DNA from: Pseudomonas sp. H1h
GTDB lineage: Bacteria > Pseudomonadota > Gammaproteobacteria > Pseudomonadales > Pseudomonadaceae
NCBI RefSeq assembly: GCF_000633255.1
Contig: NZ_AYMJ01000017.1
Location: forward strand, 1 to 64,000
Reading direction: 5' to 3'
Length of the DNA: 64,000 nucleotides
Numbering within the stretch: the first letter of the stretch is position 1; every line of letters begins with the position of its first letter. This document shows positions 37,427 to 47,179 of this stretch, in pieces. Position numbers and translations under genes: made by a program. The notes under the pieces were generated by a model. The model did no database searches. It saw only the letters and a program-made list of their open reading frames with translations, and was not told the DNA's origin.

Positions 37427-40400
37427 TCAAACAGTTTTCGGGAGGAGACGCTCGAACAGCGCCTCTACAGTATTAAAGCGCTCTTCCGGGCGCTCCATCG
37501 GCACCTGGAACTTGAACATCGTGGCGCCTTCGAATTTGTAGCGTTTTGGCTGAGTCTGGATCAGTTTGATCAAGGTCATCGGGTCGACCGGCGTTTGGGC
37601 GGCGAACTCGATGCGTCCGCCTTGCGGGCCGCCATCGACCTTTTTGATACCCAATTGCTCGGCCTGCAACTTGAGCGCAGTGATGCGCACCAGGTTCTTC
37701 GTAGGCTCCGGCAGCAGGCCGAAACGGTCGATCATCTCGACTTGCAGATCCTTCAGGCCTTCCTCGTCGGTGGCCGAAGCGATGCGCTTGTACAGAATCA
37801 GGCGTGCATGCACATCCGGCAGATAGTCTTCCGGAATCAGCGCCGGCACGCGCAGGTTGACCTCAGGGCCACCGCCGAGCGGTTGATCGAGGTTCGGTTG
37901 CTCGCCCTTGCGTATCGATTTCACCGCGCGCTCGAGCATTTCCATATACAGCGTGAAGCCCACGGCCTGAATCTGACCGCTCTGACCGTCGCCGAGCAGT
38001 TCGCCAGCGCCTCGGATCTCCAGGTCGTTGGTTGCCAGTACGAAACCGGCACCGAGGTCCTGAGTATTGGCAATCGCTTCAAGACGTTTTTCGGCGTCCG
38101 AGGTGATTTGCTGGCGCGGCGGGGTCAGCAGGTAGGCGTAAGCCTGGTGGTGGCTGCGGCCGACGCGACCACGCAACTGGTGCAGTTGCGCCAGCCCGAA
38201 CTTGTCGGCGCGCTCGATGATGATGGTGTTGGCGCTCGGCACGTCGATGCCGGTCTCGATGATGGTCGAGGCAATCAGCACGTTGAAGCGCTTGTGGTAG
38301 AAGTCGCTCATCACCTGTTCGAGTTCGCGCTCGCGCATCTGCCCGTGGCCGATGCCGATCCGTGCTTCCGGCACCAGTTCGGCGAGATCCGCCGCGCACT
38401 TCTCAATGGTCTTCACGTCGTTGTGCAAGTAGTAAACCTGACCACCGCGCAGCAGTTCACGCAGCAGGGCCTCTTTGACCGTGCTCTTGTTCTGCTCCAT
38501 GACAAAGGTGCGTACCGACAGGCGTCGCGCCGGTGGCGTGGCGATGATCGACAGGTCGCGCATGCCCGACACTGCCATGTTCAGCGTGCGCGGAATCGGC
38601 GTGGCGGTCAGCGTAAGAATGTCGACTTCGCTGCGCAGGGCCTTGAGTTGTTCTTTCTGACGGACACCGAAGCGGTGTTCTTCGTCGATGATCACAAGGC
38701 CAAGGTTTTTGATCTTCACGTCGTCGGACAGCAGCTTGTGCGTGCCGATGACGATGTCGATCTTGCCTTCCGCCAAGTCGGCGATTGCCGCGTTGACTTC
38801 CTTGGCCGATTTGAAGCGGCTCATCACTTCCACGGTCACCGGCCAGTCGGCGAAGCGGTCGCGGAAGCTGTTGTAGTGTTGTTGGGCGAGCAGGGTGGTC
38901 GGCACCAGAATTGCCACCTGACGACCGCCGTGCACGGCGATGAACGCTGCGCGCATCGCCACTTCGGTCTTGCCGAAACCGACGTCGCCGCAGACCAGAC
39001 GGTCCATCGGTTTTGGCGCGAGCATGTCTTCGCGCACCGCTTCGATGGTCGACTGCTGGTCCGGGGTTTCTTCGAACGGGAAGCCGGCGCTGAACGTGGC
39101 GTAATCGGCCTTCGGGTCGGCGAACGCGTAGCCTTCGCGGGCGGCGCGACGGGCATAGATGTCGAGCAGTTCGGCGGCGACGTCGCGAACCTGCTCGGCC
39201 GCTTTGCGCTTGGCTTTCTGCCAGGTCTCGGAGCCGAGGCGGTGCAGCGGCGCCAACGCGTCATCGCTGCCGGTGTAGCGAGCGATCAAATGCAGGTTGG
39301 CCACCGGCACGTACAGCTTGGCGTTCTCGGCGTATTCCAGGGTGAGGAACTCGGCGGCCTGGCTGTCGATCTCCAGAATCGTCAGGCCCAGATAACGTCC
39401 GACACCGTGATCGATATGCACCACTGGCGCGCCTTCGCGCAGCTCGGTGAGGTTTTTGATCACTGCGTCGTTGTTGCCGTCTGCACGCTTCTCGCGACGC
39501 CGACGCTGCATCACGCGCTGCCCGAACAGCGGGCTCTCGGCCACCAGCGCCAACGCCGGGTCGTCGAGCATCAGGCCTTCGTCGAGCGGCGCAATGGTGA
39601 TCGCCAGGCGATCTTTGCTGCTGACGAAGTCCGGCCAGCTCTCGACGGTTTTCGGTCGTAGCTTCAGGCGTTCCAGCAGCTCCAGCAAGACTTCGCGACG
39701 GCCCGCCGATTCGGCAGTGAACAGCACGCGCCCGGGGAATTCGTCGAGGAATGCCGAAAGCGCCGCCAGCGGCTGCGTGGCCTTGGCTTCGATTGCCAGA
39801 TTTGGCAGAGCCTGCGCCGGGAAGCGCTCACGGCCGGCGCCGGGTTCCACATCCTGTTGGCTGGCGACCACGCGTGGCCAGCTCTTGAGGCGGGCAAAGC
39901 AATCTTCCACCGGCAGGAACAATTCTGCGGGTGGCAATAAAGGACGCGAAGGATCGACGCGGCGTTCTTCATAACGATTGCGCACGTCGTTCCAGAAATT
40001 TTCCGCCGCTTGTTCGATGCCCGGCAGCGAGAAGACCTGGGTGTCCTGCGGCAGGTAGTCGAAGAGGGTCGAGGTTTCGTCGAAGAACAGCGGCAGGTAG
40101 TACTCGATGCCGGCCGGGGTAATGCCGCTGCTCAGGTCCTGGAAGATCGGGCAGCGACGGAAGTCGACGTCGAAGCGCTCGCGAAAGCGCGCCTTGAAGC
40201 GGGTGACCGCATCCTTCTGCAGCGGGAATTCGCGGGCCGGCAGCAGCTTGACCGAATCGACCTTGTCGATGGAACGCTGGTTTTCCGGATCGAAGGTGCG
40301 CAGGGTTTCGATTTCGTCGTCGAACAGGTCGATGCGATACGGCAGCTTGCTGCCCATCGGGAACAGGTCGATCAGTGCGCCGCGAACGGTGAACTCGCCG

Positions 40401-40876
40401 TGCTCATAGACCGTGTCGACGTAGCGATAACCGCTGGCTTCAAGCCGCGAGCGCATCTGTTCGACGTCGAGCTTCTGCCCGACATCCAGCACCAGACTGC
40501 TGCCGAGCAGGAATTTGGTCGGTGCCAGGCGGTGCAGCGCGGTGGTGATCGGCACCACCAGTACGCCGTGTGCCAGCTCCGGCAATCTATACAGGCTGGC
40601 AATGCGCTGGGAAATGATGTCCTGGTGCGGCGAGAACAGGTCGTAGGGCAGGGTTTCCCAGTCGGGAAAATGCAGAACGGGCAAATCCGGGGCGAAGAAG
40701 CTCAGCTCCTGTTCCAGCCGTTCGGCACTCTGGCTGTCGGCGGTCAGTAGCAAGGTGAAGCGCTTGGCAGCGCTGGCAGCCTCGGCAATCGCGAGGCTGA
40801 GGGCAGCACCGGGCAGGTTGCCCCAATGCTGTTTACCTGCCGCGGCAGGGAGAAGCGGTAGACGCAGAACGGGCAC
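37427..40876 (-). CDS. mfd: Transcription-repair coupling factor
   Basis: Protein of 1149 aa that removes stalled RNA polymerase at lesions and recruits UvrA. Order: UvrB-like N-terminal region (TLPYDLFSPHQDIISQRIA), RNA-polymerase-interacting domain near the middle, then a RecG-like translocase with Walker A GDVGFGKTEVAMRAAF (Lys636) and the DEEH motif IIDEEHRFGVRQKEQLKAL. The C-terminal part is the RecG/TRG-like autoregulatory region. The start is GTG 40876 with GGAG 10 bases upstream. It heads an operon with csiV and the SWIM/SNF2 gene, and is divergent from gap. Confidence 0.97.
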   Translation of the reverse strand: MPVLRLPLLPAAAGKQHWGNLPGAALSLAIAEAASAAKRFTLLLTADSQSAERLEQELSFFAPDLPVLHFPDWETLPYDLFSPHQDIISQRIASLYRLPELAHGVLVVPITTALHRLAPTKFLLGSSLVLDVGQKLDVEQMRSRLEASGYRYVDTVYEHGEFTVRGALIDLFPMGSKLPYRIDLFDDEIETLRTFDPENQRSIDKVDSVKLLPAREFPLQKDAVTRFKARFRERFDVDFRRCPIFQDLSSGITPAGIEYYLPLFFDETSTLFDYLPQDTQVFSLPGIEQAAENFWNDVRNRYEERRVDPSRPLLPPAELFLPVEDCFARLKSWPRVVASQQDVEPGAGRERFPAQALPNLAIEAKATQPLAALSAFLDEFPGRVLFTAESAGRREVLLELLERLKLRPKTVESWPDFVSSKDRLAITIAPLDEGLMLDDPALALVAESPLFGQRVMQRRRREKRADGNNDAVIKNLTELREGAPVVHIDHGVGRYLGLTILEIDSQAAEFLTLEYAENAKLYVPVANLHLIARYTGSDDALAPLHRLGSETWQKAKRKAAEQVRDVAAELLDIYARRAAREGYAFADPKADYATFSAGFPFEETPDQQSTIEAVREDMLAPKPMDRLVCGDVGFGKTEVAMRAAFIAVHGGRQVAILVPTTLLAQQHYNSFRDRFADWPVTVEVMSRFKSAKEVNAAIADLAEGKIDIVIGTHKLLSDDVKIKNLGLVIIDEEHRFGVRQKEQLKALRSEVDILTLTATPIPRTLNMAVSGMRDLSIIATPPARRLSVRTFVMEQNKSTVKEALLRELLRGGQVYYLHNDVKTIEKCAADLAELVPEARIGIGHGQMRERELEQVMSDFYHKRFNVLIASTIIETGIDVPSANTIIIERADKFGLAQLHQLRGRVGRSHHQAYAYLLTPPRQQITSDAEKRLEAIANTQDLGAGFVLATNDLEIRGAGELLGDGQSGQIQAVGFTLYMEMLERAVKSIRKGEQPNLDQPLGGGPEVNLRVPALIPEDYLPDVHARLILYKRIASATDEEGLKDLQVEMIDRFGLLPEPTKNLVRITALKLQAEQLGIKKVDGGPQGGRIEFAAQTPVDPMTLIKLIQTQPKRYKFEGATMFKFQVPMERPEERFNTVEALFERLLPKTV

Positions 40877-41245
40877 GGAAGGTTGAGCTCCAGGCTTTGC
40901 GACAAAGTCGGTAATTGTAGCGGCGTCCGGTGCCGCCTGTCAGTTGCAGACTGCGTCTATCTTCGCTGTTTGCGCGAAATGTAGTGGTAACCATAAAAAC
41001 GAGCACTTTTTTTGCGGTTATGTAGTGCCGAAATCGACTGGTGTTACGGAGGGTTACAGACATCGTCTAACAGTCGTCGAAAAATTGACTGTGCTGAAAG
41101 CCCCGGTTTTACTGGGCTGGAGCGGGGCGTAATTTTTTTGAACGGAATTTTGTTACCGATTGCGCGACAAGCGCGCATTGCTACGCGAGGTTCTCGGCGG
41201 CATAATGTAGCCCCTTTTTTCTGCCCCTACATGTGGAAGGTTACC
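40877..41245. other. 369-base divergent region between mfd and gap
   Basis: No protein gene is seen. It holds a possible promoter pointing right (TTGCGC, 17 bases, ATAAAA near 40972-41000), two hairpins (ACAGTC/GACTGT at 41070-41092 and GCCCCG/CGGGGC at 41100-41128) followed by a T-run, and the gap promoter at 41178. It may encode a short transcript or act as a leader of gap. Confidence 0.5.
41178..41206 (+). promoter_or_regulatory. Probable gap promoter
   Basis: TTGCTA (41178-41183), a 17-base spacer and CATAAT (41201-41206), 40 bases upstream of the start codon. Confidence 0.6.
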
Positions 41246-42694
41246 GTGACTCAGAAGCCCGACCAGTGTCTTGGTGAATGGATCGACCGTGAAGCTCTCG
41301 CAGAAGCGATGATTCCGCTTATCGGTCAGCTCTACCGCAATAACAACGTGGTGAGCTCGATCTATGGCCGCAGCCTGATCAACCAGTCTGTCATCGCGAT
41401 TCTCAAAGCTCACCGCTTTGCTCGCCACCGTTCTTCCGACGACAGCGAACTCTCCGTCCACGAAACATTCCCACTGCTCAAGGCCATGAGCGAGCTCAAG
41501 CTCGGCGCGGCTTCGGTAGACCTGGGCAAGTTGGCGTTCAAATTCCGCAGCGAAGGCAATGGCCGCAGTGCCGAGCAGTTCGTTCGCGAAGAACTGGCTG
41601 ACGTGGTTGGCCAGCAAAACGCTTCGGCCCGTAAAGGCACTGACGTTGTCCTGTACGGCTTCGGTCGTATCGGCCGTCTGCTGGCGCGCATCCTGATCGA
41701 GAAAACCGGTGGTGGCGACGGTCTGCGTCTGCGTGCCATCGTCGTGCGCAAAGGCGCCGACAACGACCTGACCAAGCGCGCCAGCCTGCTGCGTCGCGAT
41801 TCGGTACACGGTCCGTTCAACGGCACCATCGTTATCGACGAAGAAAACAACACCATCACCGCCAACGGTAACCTGATCCAGGTGATCTACGCGAAGAACC
41901 CGACCGAGGTGGATTACACCCAGTACGGCATCAAAGACGCGCTGCTGGTGGACAACACCGGTGTATGGCGTGACGCCGATGGTCTGGGCCAGCACCTGCA
42001 ATGCCCGGGTGTCTCCCGCGTTGTTCTGACCGCGCCTGGCAAAGGCAAACTGAAGAACATCGTTCACGGTATCAACCACAACGAAATCACCGCTGACGAC
42101 AAGATCGTGTCCGCCGCTTCCTGCACCACCAACGCCATCGTGCCGGTGCTCAAGGCTGTGAATGACAAGTTCGGGATCATCAACGGTCACGTCGAAACCG
42201 TTCACTCGTACACCAACGACCAGAACCTGATCGACAACTTCCACAAGGGTGATCGTCGTGGCCGTAGCGCCGCGCTGAACATGGTAATCACCGAGACCGG
42301 TGCTGCCACCGCTGCTGCCAAGGCCCTGCCTGAACTGGCTGGCAAGCTGACCGGTAACGCGATCCGTGTTCCGACGCCAAACGTGTCGATGGCCATTCTC
42401 AACCTGAACCTTGAGAAAGCCGCCACCCGTGAAGAGATGAACGAGTACCTGCGCTACATGGCGCTGCACTCCGATCTGCACAAGCAAATCGACTTCGTCA
42501 ACTCGCAGGAAGTGGTTTCCACTGACTTCGTGGGTTCGCGTCACGCCGGTGTGGTCGATGCTGAAGCGACCATCGTTCAGGACAACCGCGTTGTTCTGTA
42601 CGTCTGGTACGACAACGAGTTCGGCTACAGCTGCCAGGTCGTTCGCGTGATGGAAGACATGGCCGGTGTAAACCCGCCAGCGTTCCCGCGCTAA
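41246..42694 (+). CDS. gap: Glyceraldehyde-3-phosphate dehydrogenase, extended form
   Basis: NAD(P)-dependent dehydrogenase of 482 aa, longer than the usual 330 aa because of an N-terminal extension of about 125 residues (MTQKPDQCLGEWIDREALA and on) found in Pseudomonas. The NAD motif is VVLYGFGRIGRLLARIL and the active-site motif is SAASCTTNAIVP with Cys293. The last block is VWYDNEFGYSCQVVR, typical of GapA/B. I chose GTG 41246 because GGAAGG lies 8 bases upstream; ATG 41231 is the alternative. Glycolytic or gluconeogenic role. Terminator follows at 42711. Confidence 0.95.
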   Translation: MTQKPDQCLGEWIDREALAEAMIPLIGQLYRNNNVVSSIYGRSLINQSVIAILKAHRFARHRSSDDSELSVHETFPLLKAMSELKLGAASVDLGKLAFKFRSEGNGRSAEQFVREELADVVGQQNASARKGTDVVLYGFGRIGRLLARILIEKTGGGDGLRLRAIVVRKGADNDLTKRASLLRRDSVHGPFNGTIVIDEENNTITANGNLIQVIYAKNPTEVDYTQYGIKDALLVDNTGVWRDADGLGQHLQCPGVSRVVLTAPGKGKLKNIVHGINHNEITADDKIVSAASCTTNAIVPVLKAVNDKFGIINGHVETVHSYTNDQNLIDNFHKGDRRGRSAALNMVITETGAATAAAKALPELAGKLTGNAIRVPTPNVSMAILNLNLEKAATREEMNEYLRYMALHSDLHKQIDFVNSQEVVSTDFVGSRHAGVVDAEATIVQDNRVVLYVWYDNEFGYSCQVVRVMEDMAGVNPPAFPR

Positions 42695-42710
42695 GCACTC
42701 GCTGCAAATG

Positions 42711-42746
42711 AAAACGCCCCGACTTAGGTCGGGGCGTTTTTGTTTG
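42711..42746 (+). terminator. Terminator after gap
   Basis: Hairpin aaaacgccccgac...gtcggggcgttttt with a T-run on the right. Confidence 0.92.
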
Positions 42747-42781
42747 TGTGGCTGGTAAATCTTTATTGCCTGTACCGGCCT

Positions 42782-42854
42782 CTTCGGGAGCAAGCCCCCT
42801 CCCACAGGTTTCTTGTGCGATACAAAACCCTGTGGGAGGGGGCTTGCTCCCGAA
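42782..42854. repeat. REPIN (ggagggggcttgctccc subtype)
   Basis: ttcgggagcaagccccctcccaca and its inverted copy tgtgggagggggcttgctcccgaa, 25 bases apart. This pair has a different core (cttgctcccg) from the other REPINs. The right end abuts the stop of the MFS gene. Confidence 0.88.
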
Positions 42855-42860
42855 GGCGTC

Positions 42861-44162
42861 CTAGCGGGCGCCGCCGACTATCGAAGCTTGCGCGGTGCGC
42901 AGTTCATGCTTGTTGCCCCGGAACAACACCAGCGTTGCAATCAACCCCAGCACCGCCGCACCGCTGAGCCAGATCCCCGGCGCAGCCTTGTTGTCCAGCA
43001 CATGAATCAGGTAAGTACACGCCGCCGGCGTGAAGCCACCGAAGGTCGCAGTCGCCAGGCTATAGGCCAGCGAGAACCCGGTGGTTCGTACGTCCACCGG
43101 CATGATTTCGGTCAGTGCCACCACCATCGCGCCGTTGTACGAGCCGTACAGGAACGACAGCCAGAGTTCGACGATCAGCAGATGGCTGAAGCTCGGATTC
43201 GCCACCAGCCACGACAGGGCAGGGTAAGCGGTCAGGATCGCCAGAATGGTCGCTGCCAGCAGCAGGGGTTTGCGACCGATCTTGTCCGACAGCGAGCCCA
43301 TCACCGGCAGCCAGAAGAAGTTCGACAGACCGATGCACACCGTCACCAGCAACGCGTCGAAATCCGACAAATGCAGTTCAGCCTTGCCGAAGGTCGGGGT
43401 GTAGGCGGTGATCAGGTAGAACGACACCGTGGTCATCACCACCAGCGCCATGCCGGCGATGACGATGCCAAAGTTCTGACCGATCGAGCGAACGATTTCC
43501 CGCAGGGTAGGGCGATGTTTGCGCGCCTGGAATTCCGGAGTTTCCTCCAGCGAACGACGAATGACGAAGATCACCGGCACGATCATGCAGCCGATCAGGA
43601 ACGGCACGCGCCAGCCCCAGTCACCCATCTGCTCCGGGCTCAGCCAGTGGTTGAGGCCAACACCGAGCAGGCCGGCAAACACCACTGCTGCCTGCTGGCT
43701 GGCGGACTGCCAACTGACGAAGAAGCCCTTGCGGCCCGGCGTGGCGATTTCCGCCAGGTACACCGAGACCCCGCCCAGCTCGACGCCGGCCGAGAAGCCT
43801 TGCAGCAAGCGGCCGAACAGCACGATCAGTGGGGCAGCAACGCCAAGGGTGGCATAACCGGGGACGCAGGCGATCAACACCGTACCGGCAGCCATCAGCG
43901 CCAGCGTGATGATCAAGCCTTTGCGACGACCATGCCGGTCAATGTAGGCGCCGAGGAAAATTGCCCCCAGCGGACGCATCAGGAAGCCGGCACCGAACGT
44001 TGCCAGGGAGAGCATCAGGGAGGCGAAGGCGCTGTCGGCCGGGAAGAAGGTTTTGGCGATGGCCGTGGCATAGAAGCCGTAGACCATGAAGTCGAACATC
44101 TCGAGAAAATTGCCGCTGACAACGCGAAAAATCGCTTTGCCTTTGCCCGTGGTGGAGGACAT
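42861..44162 (-). CDS. MFS transporter, citrate/tricarballylate:H+ symporter type
   Basis: Inner-membrane protein of 433 aa with 12 predicted helices, of the metabolite:H+ symporter group. Sequence recognition is strong: [20 protein letters not shown] near the start, [14 protein letters not shown] (loop 2-3 motif), [21 protein letters not shown] and [18 protein letters not shown] correspond closely to the E. coli plasmid CitA citrate carrier. I chose ATG 44162 with a GAGAG site; the frame continues to 44234 without support. Substrate is probably citrate or a related tricarboxylate; the exact one is not determined. Monocistronic. Confidence 0.88.
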   Translation of the reverse strand: MSSTTGKGKAIFRVVSGNFLEMFDFMVYGFYATAIAKTFFPADSAFASLMLSLATFGAGFLMRPLGAIFLGAYIDRHGRRKGLIITLALMAAGTVLIACVPGYATLGVAAPLIVLFGRLLQGFSAGVELGGVSVYLAEIATPGRKGFFVSWQSASQQAAVVFAGLLGVGLNHWLSPEQMGDWGWRVPFLIGCMIVPVIFVIRRSLEETPEFQARKHRPTLREIVRSIGQNFGIVIAGMALVVMTTVSFYLITAYTPTFGKAELHLSDFDALLVTVCIGLSNFFWLPVMGSLSDKIGRKPLLLAATILAILTAYPALSWLVANPSFSHLLIVELWLSFLYGSYNGAMVVALTEIMPVDVRTTGFSLAYSLATATFGGFTPAACTYLIHVLDNKAAPGIWLSGAAVLGLIATLVLFRGNKHELRTAQASIVGGAR

Positions 44163-44504
44163 TGGTTCGTACTCTCTGTTGGCTGTCTTATTGGATATCC
44201 CTGATCTAGACACGTCCTCGCCGTCACGCGGCAAACTCAGGCAGTACCCGTGAACAGTTTTGTAACCATATGTGTATAAAGATCGTTAGGCAACAACTGG
44301 TTAGGGCACTGCTTAAACGCTAAAGCCATTAGCCCGCGCGATTTCCTATCCCGATTGCATAAAAGTCTTATTGGCAACGCCTACCAAAAGTGGGACTGGC
44401 CTTGCTCGCGAAGAGGGCGAATCAGTCGATAGGGAAGTCGTTAGCAAGACTGCCTTCGCGAGCAAGCCCGCTCCCACATTTGTGCCGCATAATGGCCGCT
44501 ATGG
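44163..44504. other. 342-base region between the MFS gene and apbE
   Basis: Contains the promoter region of the MFS gene (AT-rich around 44270-44290 and 44340-44370) and a REPIN at 44390-44479 near apbE. No gene, no clear operator. Confidence 0.5.
44390..44479. repeat. REPIN
   Basis: gtgggactggccttgctcgcgaa and the inverted ttcgcgagcaagcccgctcccac, about 40 bases apart. The left arm carries an altered core (ggactggc). Confidence 0.85.
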
Positions 44505-45545
44505 ATGTCGTGTCAGAGGATTGTTGATTTGTTGAGATTGCGGTTGTGGGGCGTTTTGGTTGTTGTCTGCGCACTTTCCGGCTGCGGCAATGGCGATTCG
44601 CTGGAAAGCTTCGGTGGCCCGACCATGGGCAGCACTTATTCGATCAAGTATGTGCGCCACGCCGGCCTTCCCGAACCCGCGCAGGTTCAGCGTGAAGTGG
44701 AAAAAATCCTCACCGACGTCGACCTCCAGATGTCGACCTATCGCAGTGACTCCGACATCGAGCGCTTCAACGCTTTGCCGGCAAACAGCTGTCAGACGAT
44801 GCCGGCCTCCGTGCTCGAACTGGTCCGGGTTGGCGAACAACTGTCAGTCCAAAGCGAAGGCTCCTACGACCTGACCGTCGAACCGCTGATGAATCTGTGG
44901 GGGTTCGGCCCGCAAGGTCGGGAAGAAAAAGTCCCCAGTGCCGCCGCCGTGGCCGAAGCCCTGCAACGGGTCGGCTATCGCCATTTGCATATCGACGCTG
45001 ACCGCTTGTGCAAGGATGCGCCGGTCGAAGTCGACTTCAACAGCATCGCTGCCGGTTACGCGGTGGACACCATTGCCGCTCGCCTCGAGTCCATGGGCAT
45101 CCGCGACTATCTGGCCGAAGCCACTGGCGAGTTGAAGGCCAGGGGCAAAAAGCCTGACGGCTCGGCATGGCGCATCGCGCTGGAGGAGCCGCGCGATGAC
45201 CAGCAGGTGGCCGAGCGCGTTATCAATGTCGACGGCTACGGCGTTTCCACTTCCGGTGATTACCGCAATTATTTCCTGCAGGGCGGTCGGCGCTATTCCC
45301 ACACTTTCGATGCGCATAGCGGGGCGCCGGTCCTACACAACCTGGCGTCGGTCACGGTGATTCATCCTTCAGCGCTGATGGCCGATGGACTATCGACGTT
45401 GTTGCTGATTCTCGGGCCGGAAAGGGCCTGGGACTATGCCGAAAAACATGACATTGGTGCATTCTTCGTGATTCGTGCCGATACAGGTTTCGTCATCCGC
45501 ACCAGTCAGGCTTTCGAGCGCCTCAGTGGCGCAAAAGTTGACTGA
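44505..45545 (+). CDS. apbE: FAD:protein FMN transferase ApbE (lipoprotein)
   Basis: Enzyme of 346 aa that attaches FMN from FAD to threonines of partner proteins such as NqrB/NqrC or Rnf subunits. An N-terminal lipobox LSGC (in VVVCALSGCGN) anchors it to the membrane outside. ApbE motifs: GGPTMGSTYSIKY, VDFNSIAAGYAVDTI, YSHTFDAHSGAPVLHNL and ALMADGLSTLL. The start is uncertain: ATG 44505 has no site, while TTG 44529 has AGAGGA 8 bases upstream. No nqr or rnf gene lies in this window, so the target flavoprotein is elsewhere or unknown. Confidence 0.9.
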   Translation: MSCQRIVDLLRLRLWGVLVVVCALSGCGNGDSLESFGGPTMGSTYSIKYVRHAGLPEPAQVQREVEKILTDVDLQMSTYRSDSDIERFNALPANSCQTMPASVLELVRVGEQLSVQSEGSYDLTVEPLMNLWGFGPQGREEKVPSAAAVAEALQRVGYRHLHIDADRLCKDAPVEVDFNSIAAGYAVDTIAARLESMGIRDYLAEATGELKARGKKPDGSAWRIALEEPRDDQQVAERVINVDGYGVSTSGDYRNYFLQGGRRYSHTFDAHSGAPVLHNLASVTVIHPSALMADGLSTLLLILGPERAWDYAEKHDIGAFFVIRADTGFVIRTSQAFERLSGAKVD

Positions 45546-45742
45546 GAACAGTACGAAAGCTGGCGTTGTAGTGCAGGCAAAAGTAGCCTACGACGCGACC
45601 AAGGGTTAATGTGCGCGGCGTTGACGCTTCTATAGACTGTGTCCGGGTTCTTTACTGGCCCCCAATTGTTCCTTCGCGCCGCGATTCGGCGTGATTTAGC
45701 CGCCGGTGCTGCTGGCACCGCGGCCTGTTCTGAGGAGTACGC

Positions 45743-47137
45743 ATGGCTGTCTACAACTACGACGTGGTGGTGTTGGGTTCCGGCCCGGCGGGAGAAGGCG
45801 CGGCAATGAACGCCGCCAAAGCAGGGCGCAAGGTGGCGATGGTCGACAGCCGTCGCCAGGTCGGCGGTAACTGCACCCACCTGGGAACCATCCCGTCCAA
45901 GGCCCTGCGTCACTCGGTCCGGCAGATCATGCAGTTCAACACCAACCCGATGTTCCGGGCGATCGGCGAGCCGCGCTGGTTCTCCTTCCCGGACGTGTTG
46001 AAAAGCGCCGAGAAAGTCATTTCCAAACAAGTCGCTTCGCGTACCGGCTACTACGCCCGTAACCGCGTCGACGTGTTCTTCGGCACCGGCAGCTTCGCTG
46101 ACGAACAAACCATCGAAGTGGTCTGCGCCAACGGCGTGGTCGAGAAACTGGTGGCCAAGCACATCATCATCGCCACCGGTTCGCGTCCGTATCGCCCGGC
46201 GGACATCGATTTCCACCACCCGCGTATCTACGATAGCGACACCATCCTCAGCCTCGGCCACACCCCGCGCAAACTGATTGTTTACGGCGCCGGCGTGATC
46301 GGCTGTGAATACGCCTCGATCTTCAGCGGTCTGGGTGTACTGGTTGAGCTGGTGGACAACCGCGGTCAGTTGCTGAGCTTCCTCGACTCGGAAATCTCCC
46401 AGGCGCTGAGCTACCACTTCAGCAACAACAACATCACCGTGCGCCACAACGAAGACTACGACCGTGTCGAAGGCGTGGACAACGGCGTGATCCTGCACCT
46501 CAAGTCCGGCAAGAAGATCAAGGCCGATGCCTTGCTCTGGTGCAACGGCCGTACCGGTAATACCGATCAGCTCGGTCTGGAAAACATCGGCGTCAAGGTC
46601 AACAGCCGTGGTCAGATCGAAGTCGACGAGGCCTACCGCACCTGCGTGCCGAACATCTACGGTGCAGGCGACGTGATCGGCTGGCCGAGCCTGGCCAGTG
46701 CCGCCCACGACCAGGGTCGTTCGGCAGCCGGCAGCATCGTCGATAACGGTAGCTGGCGCTTTGTGAATGACGTGCCGACCGGCATCTACACCATTCCGGA
46801 AATCAGCTCGATCGGCAAGAACGAGCAGGAACTGACCCAGGCCAAAGTGCCGTACGAAGTGGGCAAGGCGTTCTTCAAGAGCATGGCGCGGGCACAGATC
46901 GCCGGCGAGCCGCAAGGCATGCTGAAGATCCTGTTCCACCGTGAAACCCTGGAAGTGCTGGGCGTTCACTGCTTTGGTTATCAGGCCTCGGAGATCGTGC
47001 ACATCGGTCAGGCGATCATGAACCAGCCGGGCGAACTGAACACGTTGAAGTACTTCGTCAACACCACGTTCAACTACCCGACCATGGCCGAAGCCTATCG
47101 GGTAGCGGCGTACGACGGCCTCAACCGGCTTTTTTGA
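45743..47137 (+). CDS. sthA: Soluble pyridine nucleotide transhydrogenase
   Basis: FAD enzyme of 464 aa that transfers hydride between NADPH and NAD+, helping redox balance. FAD motif [20 protein letters not shown] is at residues 9-28. The disulfide site of related oxidoreductases is changed: [13 protein letters not shown] has Cys44 but Thr49 where the second Cys would be, which is normal for SthA. A second Rossmann motif ([14 protein letters not shown]) and the C-terminal dimerisation domain are present. ATG 45743 follows TGAGGAG. Monocistronic, converging with the downstream phosphodiesterase gene. Confidence 0.96.
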   Translation: MAVYNYDVVVLGSGPAGEGAAMNAAKAGRKVAMVDSRRQVGGNCTHLGTIPSKALRHSVRQIMQFNTNPMFRAIGEPRWFSFPDVLKSAEKVISKQVASRTGYYARNRVDVFFGTGSFADEQTIEVVCANGVVEKLVAKHIIIATGSRPYRPADIDFHHPRIYDSDTILSLGHTPRKLIVYGAGVIGCEYASIFSGLGVLVELVDNRGQLLSFLDSEISQALSYHFSNNNITVRHNEDYDRVEGVDNGVILHLKSGKKIKADALLWCNGRTGNTDQLGLENIGVKVNSRGQIEVDEAYRTCVPNIYGAGDVIGWPSLASAAHDQGRSAAGSIVDNGSWRFVNDVPTGIYTIPEISSIGKNEQELTQAKVPYEVGKAFFKSMARAQIAGEPQGMLKILFHRETLEVLGVHCFGYQASEIVHIGQAIMNQPGELNTLKYFVNTTFNYPTMAEAYRVAAYDGLNRLF

Positions 47138-47179
47138 CGGGCTCCGGCCGGTGGCCTGAGCCGGCCGGGGAGACCGATT

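Noticed and set aside
45743..47137. Dihydrolipoamide dehydrogenase or mercuric/glutathione reductase
   Set aside because: The second redox Cys is replaced by Thr49 as in soluble transhydrogenases, and length and order fit SthA.
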